A DNA stretch of 64,000 nt from SZUA-36 sp963749115 (GCA_963749115.1 CAVVLP010000002.1:620001-684000), one strand, 5' to 3'; positions 10,539 to 22,153 are shown, counted from the stretch's first letter. The notes: generated by a model not told the origin, from the letters alone. Numbers and translations are program-made.

Positions 10539-12537
10539 ATGGAAAATACTTTGAGTAAAAATTATGAAGTCCGGACAAGCTCCGGATTCCTGATGGGTGT
10601 ATTCGCCACTGTCCTGCTGGCCGCAGTGTTCGCGGTCGTCAGTGGCTGTGCGGGTACTGCACAGGGCAGGGATACTTCGGTTTATTCGAGCCTGAAGACT
10701 GAAGAGGTTTCCAGCCAGGATTCTTCCGAGGCCTCAGCGCTTGGTCGTTATACGCTATCCGGCCATGATTCACGCCAAAGCAGAAAACCTGTACGTGAGT
10801 TCCTTTGCTATCAACGCAATTGGTGGTGAAGTGCCCTATGGCGTGTATGGAAACCGGCAAACTTCTCGAGTGGCCCAATCCATTATTGAAAAATCCAGTT
10901 ACTTCGCGATGTCTTTGTATCATGAGCTAAAAGGTGTTCTGCCCGAAGGTTCGGTGCTGTTGTCACCGCATATCATTGAATGGAACAAGGAACGGAACCT
11001 GTACAGCCGTCCAATCCTGGGTGCTGAGCAGATTCCAAGTGTATTAACCATTGATTTTAATATCTATTCTTTTCCTGATGTTAACAAACTGATGGATGCG
11101 CCACCGGTGACGTTCGGTGACCTGGTGACACCTATGATCGTTGTCAAAAGCAGTCGCTGGATACAACCCTCGCTGGGTGGCTTGTTGATATCGAGTCCGC
11201 AGCTGGCGAGTTCTGCGTGGCGGCAGGTGCGTGTTGAAACCGATAACAGTTTCAGGTCACGACTCGATGATACCCCGCTGGTTTCCGATTCCTCGTTGGA
11301 TTTTATTTCCTTCCTGCGTGAAAGGGATGAAGCCGAACTCACCTTGCCGCTAAAAGGCGGTGGAGACGGGAACCAGAACATGGCGGCGATAGAACAGTAT
11401 TCACTTGAAAAAATCCAGATGAACGGGGAAATCATATCGCAACGCTTGCCCGAAAACCATACCGTGGATCCATTTGTACAGGCTTTTGTGCGGGGTGCGA
11501 GTACCCGTATCGTGGAACTGCTCAATTCGCTTGATCACGAAAAGGCAACTTTTTTTGCCAGGCAGGCAGCACTTGAACGGTTTGACCCTGAACTTGCCAG
11601 GGTGTTTTTTGTCCGTTCCAGCGACGAGAGTGTCCGCGCACGTTTACAACTGGCCGAGGCCCTGGTGGGTGCTGAGCGCGAGTTTCTGGCGGCACAGTCG
11701 GATAGTATTTACAACGGTACCTACGTCGGCAGCTATGGTTCAAAGATGCGCAATATCATTGCTGCGGAATTTCGTACGCTTGAAGAGCGCCGGCAGCTGG
11801 CCCGTAAACAGAATATAACCACGGCTGTCGCGGTCATCGCACTGGCAGGTGCGGTCTATGGTGCCGTGGCATCGGCGGCCAGTACGGCCGCAGCGGTGAC
11901 ATCCGCTGCATTGGTGGCCGGTTCCGGTTGGGCATTACATGAAACGCTCGAAACCAGGACCGAATCAAAAGAGGTAAACCGTTACTTTCTTGCCCGTATG
12001 GCACCCGCATTTGACCGGCAAATGTCGGTGCAAATGGAGTGGCTGGAATCCAAGGAGGTCATAACCGCACGTGGTTTTGCGGAGTTCAGAAACAAGACAC
12101 TGAGTCTTTACCAGTCCAGGGTCCGATCCATGCAGGTTAGCGCTGATCAGCAATGCCGGTTCGAACATCCGGCTTTTGGAGCAAGCGGGCGATGGTACGG
12201 TATTTGTGAGAACGGTGTGGCCTCGGGCAGAGGCTATGGGTTAATCATGAACGAGCGTGGAGATACACTTGAGTTTATCGGTGATACGCACAAAGGGCTG
12301 GCCTCGGGTTCCGGTGGCATGATCATCCAACGTCGCGGTCAGGTCGGGGCGCGCTATTATGAAGGGGAATTTAAGCACGGTGTGCCTGATGGCGTGGTGC
12401 GTATCGAGGCGCCCGGGCAAGTACCGAGAACGCGATTGTACAAGGCGGGTACGGATATCGGCAAGGGTGATGAAGCTCGCTTACAGAGTCTGAACTTCGC
12501 ACTGAATTCAATCTCTGCAGGACCACTGGCCCGATGA
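10539..12537 (+). CDS. Large exported lipoprotein with MORN-like C-terminus, frameshifted
   Basis: I do not recognise the family. The N-terminus has a basic start, a hydrophobic helix and a lipobox ending VVSGC, so a periplasmic lipoprotein is likely. A one-base shift near 10740 separates this from the rest, which continues VIRYPAMIHAKAENLYVSSF. The middle is mixed helix/strand; near codon 430 is a Gly/Ala-rich hydrophobic segment (AVAVIALAGAVYGAVASAA) that could cross or lie on a membrane. The C-terminus has MORN-like repeats: GRWYGICENGVASGRGYG, FIGDTHKGLASGSGGM, YYEGEFKHGVPDGVVRI. The next gene overlaps its stop (ATGA at 12534-12537), so the two proteins are probably made together. The joined length is about 665 residues. 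Confidence 0.6.
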
Positions 12538-13320
12538 ACCCCTGGCAAAAAGTCATCATTGCCGTAGCCTTGTTTTTGCTGGCAGCAGTGAGCAATGTCA
12601 GCGCCAGCACCAATATCGAAGACATCAATGCTCTGCCGCCTGGTGAGCAGTACCGGCAACTCAGCCTGATTTTGTTAATTTCAGGAGGCGCTGATCCGGC
12701 ATTGCTGGATGCACTGGCACCCGAAGACAGCCGAAGGTCAGGGCAGGGCGGTTTCAAATCTCAGTCCTGACGATTACAAAACACCGCTCATTCGTATTGT
12801 CGACCAGGAATCGATGTTATCCGGGGCGGCCTTCCTTTTGCGTTTCGCGCGCGAGTCCAATGATGAAATCCAGGCCAGCCTGGCTGCCATCAATACCGCA
12901 AACCCGGTGCTGATCAGTATGGTGGATATGAATGCCATCACCGAGGATGCCATCATTATCCGCAACGCGATTGCCGATGCGATCAGTTACTCAAACCTTG
13001 CCAATGATGAACAAATTACACCGCACTTGCAGAATTACAGGACACAAACCATACGTATCAGGAACATCCTGGAGTTTGAGCTGTTTGACGAGGAACTCGA
13101 TAAACTAACGGATGAGGCGATTCTGTCTGTTGGCGGCAAATTAGACGCGTATCAGCGCATGTTTGACGAAGAAGTTAACTCAAAGGATCTTGACCGGCAG
13201 TTTGATGCGGCAAAATATATCTTCAACCGAACTGAAAAGTTCGATGAAAAGGCGGGCATACTGACCGAAGAAATCATGAAAAACGTGATTCTCTCGCAAA
13301 GCAAGCCCAATAATCCCTAG
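12534..13320 (+). CDS. Exported protein of unknown function, frameshifted
   Basis: Not recognised. It starts inside the stop of the MORN-like lipoprotein gene (ATGA overlap), implying coupling. The N-terminus WQKVIIAVALFLLAAVSNVSA is a signal peptide with an Ala-x-Ala type cleavage site. Two reading frames join near 12735, between DALAPEDS and AVSNLSPDDYKTPL. The mature part is acidic and mostly helical, without cysteines or clear catalytic motifs. About 260 residues. A partner of the upstream lipoprotein is the best guess from position alone. Confidence 0.55.
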
Positions 13321-13345
13321 GTCACCATCGCGGGCAGAGGTCGTT

Positions 13346-13840
13346 TCAGGTGTTAAACCACCTTGAATAATCTTTACCTGTACTGATGATGTTATGCGGC
13401 AGGTCTTCCATCAACTTGCAGAACTCTTCACCCTGCATGTGGATCAGGTTTTCATGATCACCGGCTTCGATATAAATCTCAGAGGCATTGGTTAACTGCT
13501 CATCCCAGATCACGTCCAGTCCATAGGCGTTACTGAGAGCGGGCACAGCACCCATATCACAGTCTTTGAACAGTTCCGGCAGCTCATTTTCCGGTGCAAG
13601 CTTGAGCTTACGGCCCAGGCTCTCATTGACCCATTCCATATCCAGGCGATTGGTGGATGGCATCACACTGACAACGACACCGCTCGCATCTTCGAGCACC
13701 ACCGCCTTGGCCACCTGGTGAGCGGGTAAGTGGGCTGAATGGGCAGACTCCAGTGCTGTTTCGGAATGATTGTGTTTAACCACGTCATATTCCACATGGT
13801 GATCTTCTAGAAAGGATTTCAATGTTGTTGCGATAGCCAT
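13346..13840 (-). CDS. YbaK/EbsC family aminoacyl-tRNA deacylase
   Basis: Single-domain member of the YbaK/ProX editing family, which hydrolyses mischarged aminoacyl-tRNAs in trans. 164 residues, usual for the free-standing type. Visible family blocks: HSETALESAHSAHLPAHQVAK, where the Lys is the conserved functional residue, then AVVLEDASGVVVSVMPS, and GCDMGAVPAL-like DCDMGAVPALSNAYGLDVI forming the substrate pocket. Which mischarged tRNA it clears (Cys-tRNA-Pro, Ala-tRNA-Pro or other) is not shown. It converges on the preceding gene with only 25 bases between stops. Confidence 0.85.
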   Translation of the reverse strand: MAIATTLKSFLEDHHVEYDVVKHNHSETALESAHSAHLPAHQVAKAVVLEDASGVVVSVMPSTNRLDMEWVNESLGRKLKLAPENELPELFKDCDMGAVPALSNAYGLDVIWDEQLTNASEIYIEAGDHENLIHMQGEEFCKLMEDLPHNIISTGKDYSRWFNT

Positions 13841-14073
13841 GGCTTCCTCCTGTAAACATTGAGTGAAACCGTGCTTGACGGCAATTGTCGCAAGTCACGC
13901 ATCAGGTGCAGTTCTCACACCACCTGATACTTTAATTATAGACAAGAAAATCGTTAAAGACACAGAAATCGTATTTTCGCTACGGTCTTGGTCGCCGCGT
14001 TGTTTCGGGCGTACAATTACAATTCAAGCACCCACGAAGCTGTTTGGCGATGGTCAAACCAGGAAGTTAGCTG

Positions 14074-14535
14074 ATGAACGGGAATGTAAGACGATGGACT
14101 CAAGTGGGTCTGTGGACACTGCTTTTTACATGCATGGCGTGTCAGGGTGGTGAGACGCAACAGGCCGATGAAGTGGAAGGTGTTGATAAAGAATCGCAAA
14201 CGATGAACAAAAATGAACAGCACGTACGGCCCCCCGAAATTTCCATGGGCCAGCAAATAAAGGGCGCCGTGGCGGACCTGGCGGCCCGCACCGGTGTAGC
14301 CACGGATGCCATCACTGTCAGGGAAGCGCGCTCAGTGCAATGGGGTTCAGGTGCAATGGGTTGTCCTAAACCTGGTATGAACTATACGCAGGCGCTGGTT
14401 CCCGGTATGCGGTTATTGCTGGAAGCAAATGGGACGGTTTATTACTACCATGGTAGAAAGGGCAGACCCCTGTTTAATTGTCCTGCAGAACGCGCCCAGG
14501 CACCGACCTACGGACAAGGGATGGAGGTCATGTAA
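14074..14535 (+). CDS. Small exported lipoprotein, paralog of the one at 18220
   Basis: 153 residues. A signal peptide ending TCMACQGG gives a lipobox-like cysteine. The conserved domain covers the C-terminal two thirds: DLAARTGVATDAITVREARSV, then W-G-S-G-A-M-G-CPKPGMNY, ALVPGMRLLLEANGTVYYYH and a final FNCP. The same domain, with the GCPxPGxxY and LVPGxRxxL signatures and a terminal cysteine, occurs in exported proteins of several bacterial phyla; I know of no established function. The two cysteines (GCP and NCP) may form a disulfide. It faces the subtilase gene at 14655-17739 across a bidirectional terminator, and the same pair is repeated at 18.2-22.2 kb. A role with the protease (inhibitor, chaperone or target-surface binder) is inference from this repeated pairing. 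Confidence 0.75.
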   Translation: MNGNVRRWTQVGLWTLLFTCMACQGGETQQADEVEGVDKESQTMNKNEQHVRPPEISMGQQIKGAVADLAARTGVATDAITVREARSVQWGSGAMGCPKPGMNYTQALVPGMRLLLEANGTVYYYHGRKGRPLFNCPAERAQAPTYGQGMEVM

Positions 14536-14575
14536 GCGATCCGGGACTTATCGGAAACACACTTCCTATATTAAA

Positions 14576-14610
14576 AAACGCCCGCATCGAAATGCGGGCG
14601 TTTCTTTTAT
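14576..14610. terminator. Bidirectional terminator between lipoprotein 1 and subtilase 1
   Basis: Perfect 12-base stem (AAACGCCCGCAT/ATGCGGGCGTTT) with a CGAA tetraloop. It is followed by CTTTTATT on the plus strand and continues to a T-run on the minus strand, so it can end both convergent genes. Confidence 0.9.
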
Positions 14611-14654
14611 TGCCTTGGTTTTGACCTGCTCGAAAAGCAAGCCGAAACCATTAC

Positions 14655-17600
14655 TTACTGCGTATCAATGTCCAGAACGGTGATGGCAATTTCACCACCG
14701 CCATCATCGTGATGCAGGACACCGGTGTAACGGCCACCGGTATTGAGGCCGGTGTAATCCACCGTCACGGTATCTGATGCACCCAGTATGGCGGACGCAG
14801 GTGCAGTAACCGTCGTGTTGCCTTCATCACCATCCACGATCGTCGTCCACAACGTGTAGTCGATATCCGTGCCGATTGCGGCGGCATAATAGTCGATGAA
14901 GGTAAAATATACACCACCCGGTGGGTAGGCGATATTCGAGCTTTCCTCAGACGTTGGTCCTGCGCTGGCGCTGAAACAGCCGAGAAGGTTGCTTGAAGTC
15001 TGCGCAGCTGCACAGTGGCATCCAGCCCCACGCAAACCTGCATATCAATATCATCAAAGCCCGGAACAGTGGTATCAGCATCATATGTCGCTGCCCGGAA
15101 GAAAGTGTTCGGGGGAACGTCAGTGCAATACTCATCGGTCACTTGCACATTACTCACATTGCCAACCTGTCCAAGACTTTCTGCCAGGCCTTCTACCGTC
15201 GCGGAGTAGGGACCTTCGTACCCGAAACTAACAGGCACATCAACCGAACCGTCACCATTGGAATCAGCAGTACCGTTTACCAGGAATGGTGTTGAAATTG
15301 CTCACGGGGCGAACCGCGATCGGGCTGCGTACGGTATGCGGACCAGCTGTTCCAGGTCAGTGAACCAAAGGCCCACTCATCGAGCGTGGCATCTTCGGTA
15401 ACCGTGAAGGTCACTTCAAAGTCAAGTGATTCACCCTTACCCAGTTTAAAGGATGAAGGTGAAACGCTGACATCGATTCCCGGAGGTGCATCGACGGAGA
15501 CCGTGAAGTTCTTTTTGCCGTTATTGTTGTAAACGGCGGTCACGGTACGTGTGATGGTCTGAACACCGACAAGCTCACCGATACCAATGGACGGCAGGTT
15601 AAGATCGCTACCATCCATGGGAATGCCAAGCGATGCGAGGAAGTCACAGGTGCCCTGGGTAAATATCTGGGCATTGTTTTCGCAGGTGAATGCGGCATAC
15701 TCAAACAAACCGGCATCGTAGGCAAGACCCGGATCAAATGCGTCGCTGGGCAAAATTTCACCCGCGCCGACATCAAACGGATCAGCCAGGTCATCCCCGA
15801 AAGTCTTCAACAGACCATTGCGTGCAGTGGTCATCAGTGCCGACCGGGCCATTGCCGGAGTCCAGTCCGGATGTGCCTGTTTGAGCATGGCAAACGAACC
15901 GGCAACGTGCGGGCTGGCCATGGAAGTACCACTGTAGTTTCCAAACTCTTCACCACCGGCACCCCATGGGGAGACGGCAGCGAGAATTGTCACACCCGGT
16001 GCGCTGACATCGGGTTTGATGATGTCAGGTGCGCCGTTATTGGGTCCGCGTGATGAGAAACCGGCTACGCGGTTAACCTGGGATTCACAGACTCAACGTT
16101 GCGTTCACACCGGTTTCCCCGGCCATCGCCATACCATCATGCGTAGCTGACCATGACGCCGGGAATGCTGGTACCCGGAGCCAACATGGTAATGAGGGAC
16201 AGTGCCATCATAGTTGTAAACAATGATGGCAATTGCGCCTGCTGCCGCTGACGTTGTTGTACTTGTTCACTGAAGGAACAGGCACCACGTGCAACCAGGG
16301 CGATTATTCCGGAAATTGGATCTATTCGGACCATCGCCATTACACGCGGTTACCGTGCTGGCCAGCGTCACGTTGTCGGTAATCGGCCCGGTGTCCGCCA
16401 ATGATACGTCACCGACACCTTCAATTGCGTTATAAACGCCTGCAATACTGCCCGGTGCGTTTACGGTGACCTTCGGAGCAAATACGCCATCATCCTGGGT
16501 TGCGCCGACGGCAGTGATCCATGGCACACCGGATGGCGTACCTACTGTTCCGGCGCCGGGTCCGCTATTGCCATTGGACGTGGCCACAAAAACACCGGCA
16601 TCAGCAGCAAACAGGAACGCTACGTCATCGGGTGCTGCAAAGTAGTTACTGGAACCACCAATCGAGAAGTTGATGACATCGACGCCATCAGCAACCGCCT
16701 GGTCGATAGCAGCGGCGCTGTCGGAAGAAGCACAACCGTCATTGGTGCCCGTGTCCGGGTTTCCCGTCCAGCAGACCTTGTAGGTGGCCAGGCGCGCACG
16801 CGGTGCTACACCACTTATATCACCCTGGTATTCACCGTCAATGTAGGCGGGTACGCCATTGTTACCACCGGCGGTGGAAGCCGTGTGGCTGCCATGACCA
16901 TCGGCATCGCGGCCTGACTGGAACTCCCACGGAGGCAGTGAAAAAGCCGTTGCCGCCACATGGGTTGGTGGCATCAAAAGCGTCTGAAAAGCCCAGGTTG
17001 TAGCAACGGGCTGCCAGTAGCTTGTTGTTGCAGGAGAATGGGGCATCAGCCGGGTTTGCATCCGTGTTGCCGAAATCGCAACCACTTGGTGTGAAATCAT
17101 CCAGGGGGCCATAAGGCCTTGTTGGGACCCTTATTTCCTTTCTTGGGTGTCTTTACATCCGCAAAGCTGGGATGCTCCGGCCAGATACCGGAATCGATAA
17201 TACCGATAACAACATTTTCACCGGTGAGGCTTTTTGACCACGCCTGACCGGGCTGCGGTGATACCGATATAGGTCGGGCTTGTATCCGTTTGAAGCTGAC
17301 GGATTTCGTCTTTCCAGACTTTCAAAACGTCCGGGTTGGCCTTCAGTTTTTCAGCGTCTGCGGCGGTCATACGTGCGGCAAAGCCGTTAATGGCGTACCG
17401 GTAGTTGTAAACCTTTTCGGCACCGACACTCTTCGCTACCCTGTTCTGCTTCTGCTCGAGAAATCCTGAATACTTCTTCACATGGGCGCTATTGCGATTG
17501 AGCTTCTTGCCCTTGCCGGGCTTGGTGGCTTTAAAGCCCTTAACATTACCTTCATAGGCAATGACCGGGCTATCTTTCATCTGCACAATATATATGTTGG

Positions 17601-17739
17601 ATTTCACCTGTTGTTTCGCCACGGCGGACCTGTCCGCACGGTTGGCGTCAAGACGACTGAGCGTCATATCAGCCTGAACGGTTGCCAAGCCGGTCAGCCC
17701 GATTAATGTCATCAGTAAAAGTCGTTTCAATATAGACAT
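14655..17739 (-). CDS. Secreted S8 family subtilisin-like protease 1, with several frameshifts
   Basis: Exported serine peptidase of the plant-subtilase-like (PA-domain) type. Order from the start at 17739: signal peptide (LLLMTLIGLTGLATVQA), inhibitor I9 propeptide (NIYIVQMKDSPVIAYEG to YAINGFAARMTAADAEKL), catalytic Asp in VIGIIDSGIWPEHPSF (about 17180), His in GHGSHTASTAGG, oxyanion Asn in ATSNGNSGPGAGT, a PA insert (IALVARGACSFSEQV) and Ser in YSGTSMASPHVAGSF (about 15900). An Fn3-like subtilase domain and a C-terminal beta-rich tail follow. The full triad is present, so an active protease is likely once frames are joined. At least five one-base shifts break the gene (near 17215, 17110, 16270, 16080, 15280 and 15030). 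A second subtilase lies at 18.8-22.2 kb. Confidence 0.85.
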
Positions 17740-18219
17740 AATGTATATGCTCCTTTTAAAACGTTGACAGGGTTGGCTGTCCCCATCTGCTTGTATGCAG
17801 ACAAAAACACTCAGAGTTTGAGCAATTTATAGAGTATGCGGGTCGCCATTTCCAAAAAGCCTCAAAACCTAACCCTGTTGCCTAACGAGGTTGTGAAATA
17901 ACACTTCAAGCAATGGCTTTGAAAGGTCTAAATAGCAGACTTAAAGCCACTATTTGAAACTTGATCACGTCTTTATCATGAATAGAATTATTCGTGATGA
18001 AATTTAAGGCTAGACCTAATTTTCAAAGATGTCAATTGTGCTTAAATCAGGTAATGAAATATTTAACCAGTTCAGTGCTTGTGGACCGGGCTGTCCACAG
18101 GTCGGGCAGCGTGTATGTCTCCTTTGCGGCAGCGGGCGTTCGGTTGTTAACCTTGACTTCTCTCATCTGACATGGCGCAATGAACGGATATTGATTTTAT
18201 GTGTCTTGGGGTATATTTA
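17740..18219. other. Divergent promoter region of subtilase 1 and lipoprotein 2
   Basis: 480 bases without a gene, separating two divergent starts, so it must carry both promoters. AAAAGGAG lies 11-12 bases upstream of the subtilase ATG. The notable element is the palindrome at 17975-17998. A 63-codon open frame at 18029-18220 has no supporting feature. Confidence 0.5.
17975..17998. promoter_or_regulatory. Near-perfect palindrome, candidate operator
   Basis: ATCATGAATA and TATTCGTGAT are inverted copies (9 of 10 positions) around a GAAT spacer. A 24-base dyad in a divergent intergenic region is typical of a dimeric regulator site; no regulator gene is nearby. No T-run follows, so it is not a terminator. 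Confidence 0.3.
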
Positions 18220-18672
18220 ATGAAATATTTAACGGAGCTTTGTAATAAAACTACGCTGACTGCCAGTCTGACATTGGCATTGGTTGCTTGTTTGTCTTGC
18301 TCGGCCAGTCAGGACTTGAAACCCGATGGTGATTCTGGAAATTTTGAGGGTAACCCGGATAAAGCGGCAGTCTTAAACAAGATGAGTCCAAAAGAACAAA
18401 TAGAATTTTCAAAACAGGATCTCGCAACCCGTCTTGGTCTGGGGGTCGATGCGATCAAGGTATCAGGCGCTACGCCCGTAAACTGGCGTTCCGGTGCCCT
18501 GGGGTGCCCCAAGCCGGGAGTTAACTACATGGATGTCCTGGTGCCGGGTATCCGGATCATATTGCGTGTTGATAACGCGATTTATCGATACCATGCCATT
18601 CCCAACGGCCAGCCGTTTTTTTGTCCCAACGATCGCGCAGAGTCACCTGCAGCAGGGCCGGGGGCTGACTGA
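18220..18672 (+). CDS. Small exported lipoprotein, paralog of the one at 14074
   Basis: 150 residues from the ATG at 18220. The signal peptide runs through LTLALVACLSCSAS, with a lipobox-like cysteine. The conserved domain is DLATRLGLGVDAIKVSGATPV, N-W-R-S-G-A-L-G-CPKPGVNY, VLVPGIRIILRVDNAIYRYH and PFFCPNDRAESP. It shares with its paralog the SGAxGCPKPGxNY and LVPGxR blocks and the two domain cysteines. Convergent with subtilase 2 and divergent from subtilase 1. The linker after the lipobox is acidic and low in complexity, as in surface or periplasm-tethered lipoproteins. Confidence 0.75.
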   Translation: MKYLTELCNKTTLTASLTLALVACLSCSASQDLKPDGDSGNFEGNPDKAAVLNKMSPKEQIEFSKQDLATRLGLGVDAIKVSGATPVNWRSGALGCPKPGVNYMDVLVPGIRIILRVDNAIYRYHAIPNGQPFFCPNDRAESPAAGPGAD

Positions 18673-18683
18673 TTTTTCTCGAA

Positions 18684-18720
18684 TATAAAAAAAGGAGCAG
18701 GGATATCTCCCTGCTCCTTT
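18684..18720. terminator. Terminator between lipoprotein 2 and subtilase 2
   Basis: Perfect 13-base stem (AAAGGAGCAGGGA/TCCCTGCTCCTTT, 18691-18720) with loop TATC. On the minus strand it runs into a stretch of seven T, ideal for ending the subtilase 2 transcript; the plus-strand T-run is weaker. Confidence 0.88.
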
Positions 18721-18775
18721 GGTCTTCACGGACGGTTGTCCGTCTTTAGATCTTATACCAGTTAATACATAAAAC

Positions 18776-21700
18776 TTACTGGCATTGGGTTACAGCGATA
18801 GCAGCTTCATCACCACCGTCATTGCTGAGTTCACCTCTGTTTACAACCGCATCTGCGTCGCAATCAGCAACAACCTGGAAACCCAGGGTAGCTGAACCAC
18901 CATTCAGGGTTTGAGACCAGTAAGTTCATCACCTCCGACAGGTGCCGTGCCAGTTACCGTTGTAGAAGTAGCTCGTACCGACTGTACCGGTAGCATTTTC
19001 CGCACCGACGGTACCACCGACGCTGGTGTTATCCAGTCGGTCCATAAACGATAATGAATTTCACCAGCAACACAGCGTGCCATCATTGCCGATCCATACC
19101 TGCATCGTAACCGTGTCAGTGCTACCGAAATGAGGCACATTGCTTCCCATTCGTATGCTGTCCACTGAGTACCGCCACCTAGCACTAAGCACAGCCGATA
19201 TACATATTCACCGCCAGCGTTCATATTCAGATCACGCCAGAAAGGGGCGAGGATATTATTCGGCTCATTGGAGTCTGGAAGGTCCTGGTTGGCAAAACTG
19301 CTGAATGACCGCTGGCACTCCCTGCTTCAAGTGTTCCATTTACCGAAAACAGCGTTTGGGTATAGGTAGCACCGTTGTATGTGTATGCCGGAACATTGAA
19401 GAAATAGCCACCATCATCGCAATCGCCATTACAAGTCATAGCCAATGGTGCGATACCGAATATTGAAAGGGAAGGTAACCAGCAACAGAACCACCCGGAT
19501 CTGGAGATACATCAAGACCACCCGGATCCAGTTCACCGGTCCAGGACAGGCTGTTGCTGCCGCCATCATATGACCAGGCGGAACTGGTCGAACCAAAGCT
19601 AACCGATTCCGTCTCTGAACCTGGAACAAAGCTGGTGCCAGTCAGGAACCACATCGGTCACGGTGATCGGACCAGCCAACTGGCCATTGGTCACTGACAA
19701 TTCATAGGTCAATGTATCTCCTGCTGAAGCCGTGTCAGAGTCAACAGTCTTGGTGAACAAGTCCGGGTTGCTGGCTCTGCTCGCATAAACAGCGATGGGC
19801 ATATGCAGGTCAGGTGCATTACCGGTGTTGCGATCAAGTTCAACCGAACCAAAATACCAGCCTTCTTCTGCTGTTGATGTGTCGACATTTACAGATATGT
19901 CCGCACTCTGGCCTTTCTTAAGTTTCAGGTTGTTCGCCTTGCTATTGGCTGCAGGCGAAACCTCCACTTCAGTTGAAACACCATCAACAGACGCAGTGAC
20001 ATTCCAGTGACTGGTGCTCTTTTCAGGATTGGTAACGGTACGTGTCCAGCCACAAGAACCAACGCAGTTACTATTCATCATACTCGCCAGGTTCAGTGTG
20101 CTTGGGTCACCGCCAAGGGCAGGATTTGCAGCCTCGAAGTTAGCTGTAGTTTCACTCAGGACGAGACCGGCCTTCCTGGCGGAATCCAGATCAATTCGAC
20201 CTGCACCATGATCAAATGCATCGGCTGGCGTTACACCATCTTCTTTCACCATAAACTCGGTGTTGGCGGTCAACATGATGGCAGACTTGATTTCCTGTGG
20301 AGTCAGATCAGGACGTGTTGCAGTTAACAATGCACCAGCGCCGGCATTGTGCGGACTGGACATGGATGTGCCACTTATAATCTGGTACTCACCGAAGGCA
20401 ACTGCATCTGCACCCATAATGTTAACACCGGGTGCGGTTACATCAGGCTTAATCACGTCGAATGCCGTTCTGTGGACCGCGCGAGCTGAATCCGGCCATT
20501 ACGTCACCATTGGCAGGATCGAAATCGAAAGCTGAAGCCGTCAATGGAGGCGACTGTATCGCTGTTAGCGGCAAGCCATGCACGAAGGGTCGCACCATCT
20601 CTGGCCGATGTGAACTGCTGGCAGTACATGTGCGTCTCGCTACGCAGATTCACCTTGCACCGTTATCCATCAGGACCATACCACCAGCACCGCCGCCAGT
20701 ACATTGATGACCTTTTCAGCACGCCAAAGGTGCCACGCGTACAGACTACAATTTCGCCGTTGAAAAACCCGTCAGGCCAGGGTGAAATTTCGTCACCGAT
20801 GACGCCGACACCACACAGGGTTGCACCTGGATAGTCGTCGTCATAATTGGCAGAATGACAATCGTCGCAGGGCCATAACCGCTTGTGAGGCCAAGACCAT
20901 CGATATCTGCAGCACCGCTACCATCACTGGTCGATATCAATGAGAGTATTCACGATCTGGCGATTGTGGGTAGAAGCAGCAGTTGTTGAAACCCATGGAC
21001 CCAAGTGAGCGACAGTGCTCGCGCCAGGACCGCCGTTACCGGCTGAAGCTGATACATATACACCCGCATCTACAGCAGCCAGAAAACCCAACTCCACGGT
21101 ATCATTGTAGGGGTCTCCGCCACCGGAAATTGAGTAATTCAACGCGGCAATACCATTGGGCAAATTGCCTGCGTCAATTAACACCTGGTCAATCGCTTGA
21201 ACCAGGGCTGCTCCGGGGCAGGTACCACGACCGTCAGCTCTGGTGTGACACACATCATATACAATGATATTGGCATGAGGTGCTACACCGGAAATATCAA
21301 ATTCGGCGGTGGTTGTCGGAGCATCGATTGTTGCGTTATTCACAACGTTACCGGCAACCGTAGACGCCACATGGCTACCGTGGCCATTTTCATCCTCGGG
21401 AATTGACCCATCGGTGAAGTCAAAATCCCAGGCGCCAATCAGCTTGTCATTACAAAAGCTTGGATTTGAGTCGCAATAACTTCCAGGAATATAGTTACCG
21501 GAGCCAAGCGGGTTTGAATGATTGTATCCATCGTCGCCGATATCTGCGAAAGAAGGATGAGCACTGTTGATTCCGGAATCCAGAACTGCAACGACTACAC
21601 CTTCACCTTGAGATCCGTTTTTCTTGTCGTTCCAAATTGTGGGGGCACCAATCCAGGCAGGCCCTACGTCGGTCAGCAATTGCTCCTGTCGCTCGCGTTG

Positions 21701-22153
21701 TACACTCACAACACCCGCCATGGAACGCATCGCCTTGGCTTCAGCGGCAGTCATTAATACCGCAAATCCGTTGGTCGCATACTGGTAGGTGTATTTGGCA
21801 TCAACGTTACGGCCTAAAGCACTACGAGCATTTTTAAGAACTTTAGCCTGTTGTTTTTTCAAATGTTTTTTGTATTTCTTGGCTGCACTGCTCTTGGTGT
21901 CCAGGCGTTTTTTACCGGTTGCCTTGGCGCTGGTTGCTGGCAAACCTGAAATTCCACCCTCGTAAGTTGCGATAGCTGGATCCGCGAGACGCACCAGGTA
22001 CATCGCATTTGTATTGGTGTTGATTTCACCGGCAAATGTCGGCTGTTGCGCTGCAAGCCGCAATTCTGAGGCATTGCCCGCGGTCACGCCGCCGAGCATT
22101 ACCACAGTGCTGGTTGCTGCTGCGAGAGCCAGTTTAAAATAAGTCTTTTTCAT
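18776..22153 (-). CDS. Secreted S8 family subtilisin-like protease 2, with several frameshifts
   Basis: Second exported subtilase. From the start at 22153 (GGAGGATTTAC just upstream of ATG): signal peptide, I9 propeptide (MYLVRLADPAIATYEGG to YATNGFAVLMTAAEAKA), Asp in VVAVLDSGINSAHPSF, His in ENGHGSHVASTVAGN, Asn in SASAGNGGPGAST, a PA-type insert near 20.9-20.5 kb, Ser in ISGTSMSSPHNAGAG (about 20.35 kb), then a DUF11-like beta domain (SDTASAGDTLTYELSVTN) and a C-terminal domain ending ..DEAAIAVTQCQ. Frames change near 20940, 20460, 19640, 19440, 19225 and 18905. All catalytic residues are present. The protein is about 1,120 residues when joined. It differs from subtilase 1 in propeptide and linker, so the duplication is not recent. 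Confidence 0.85.
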
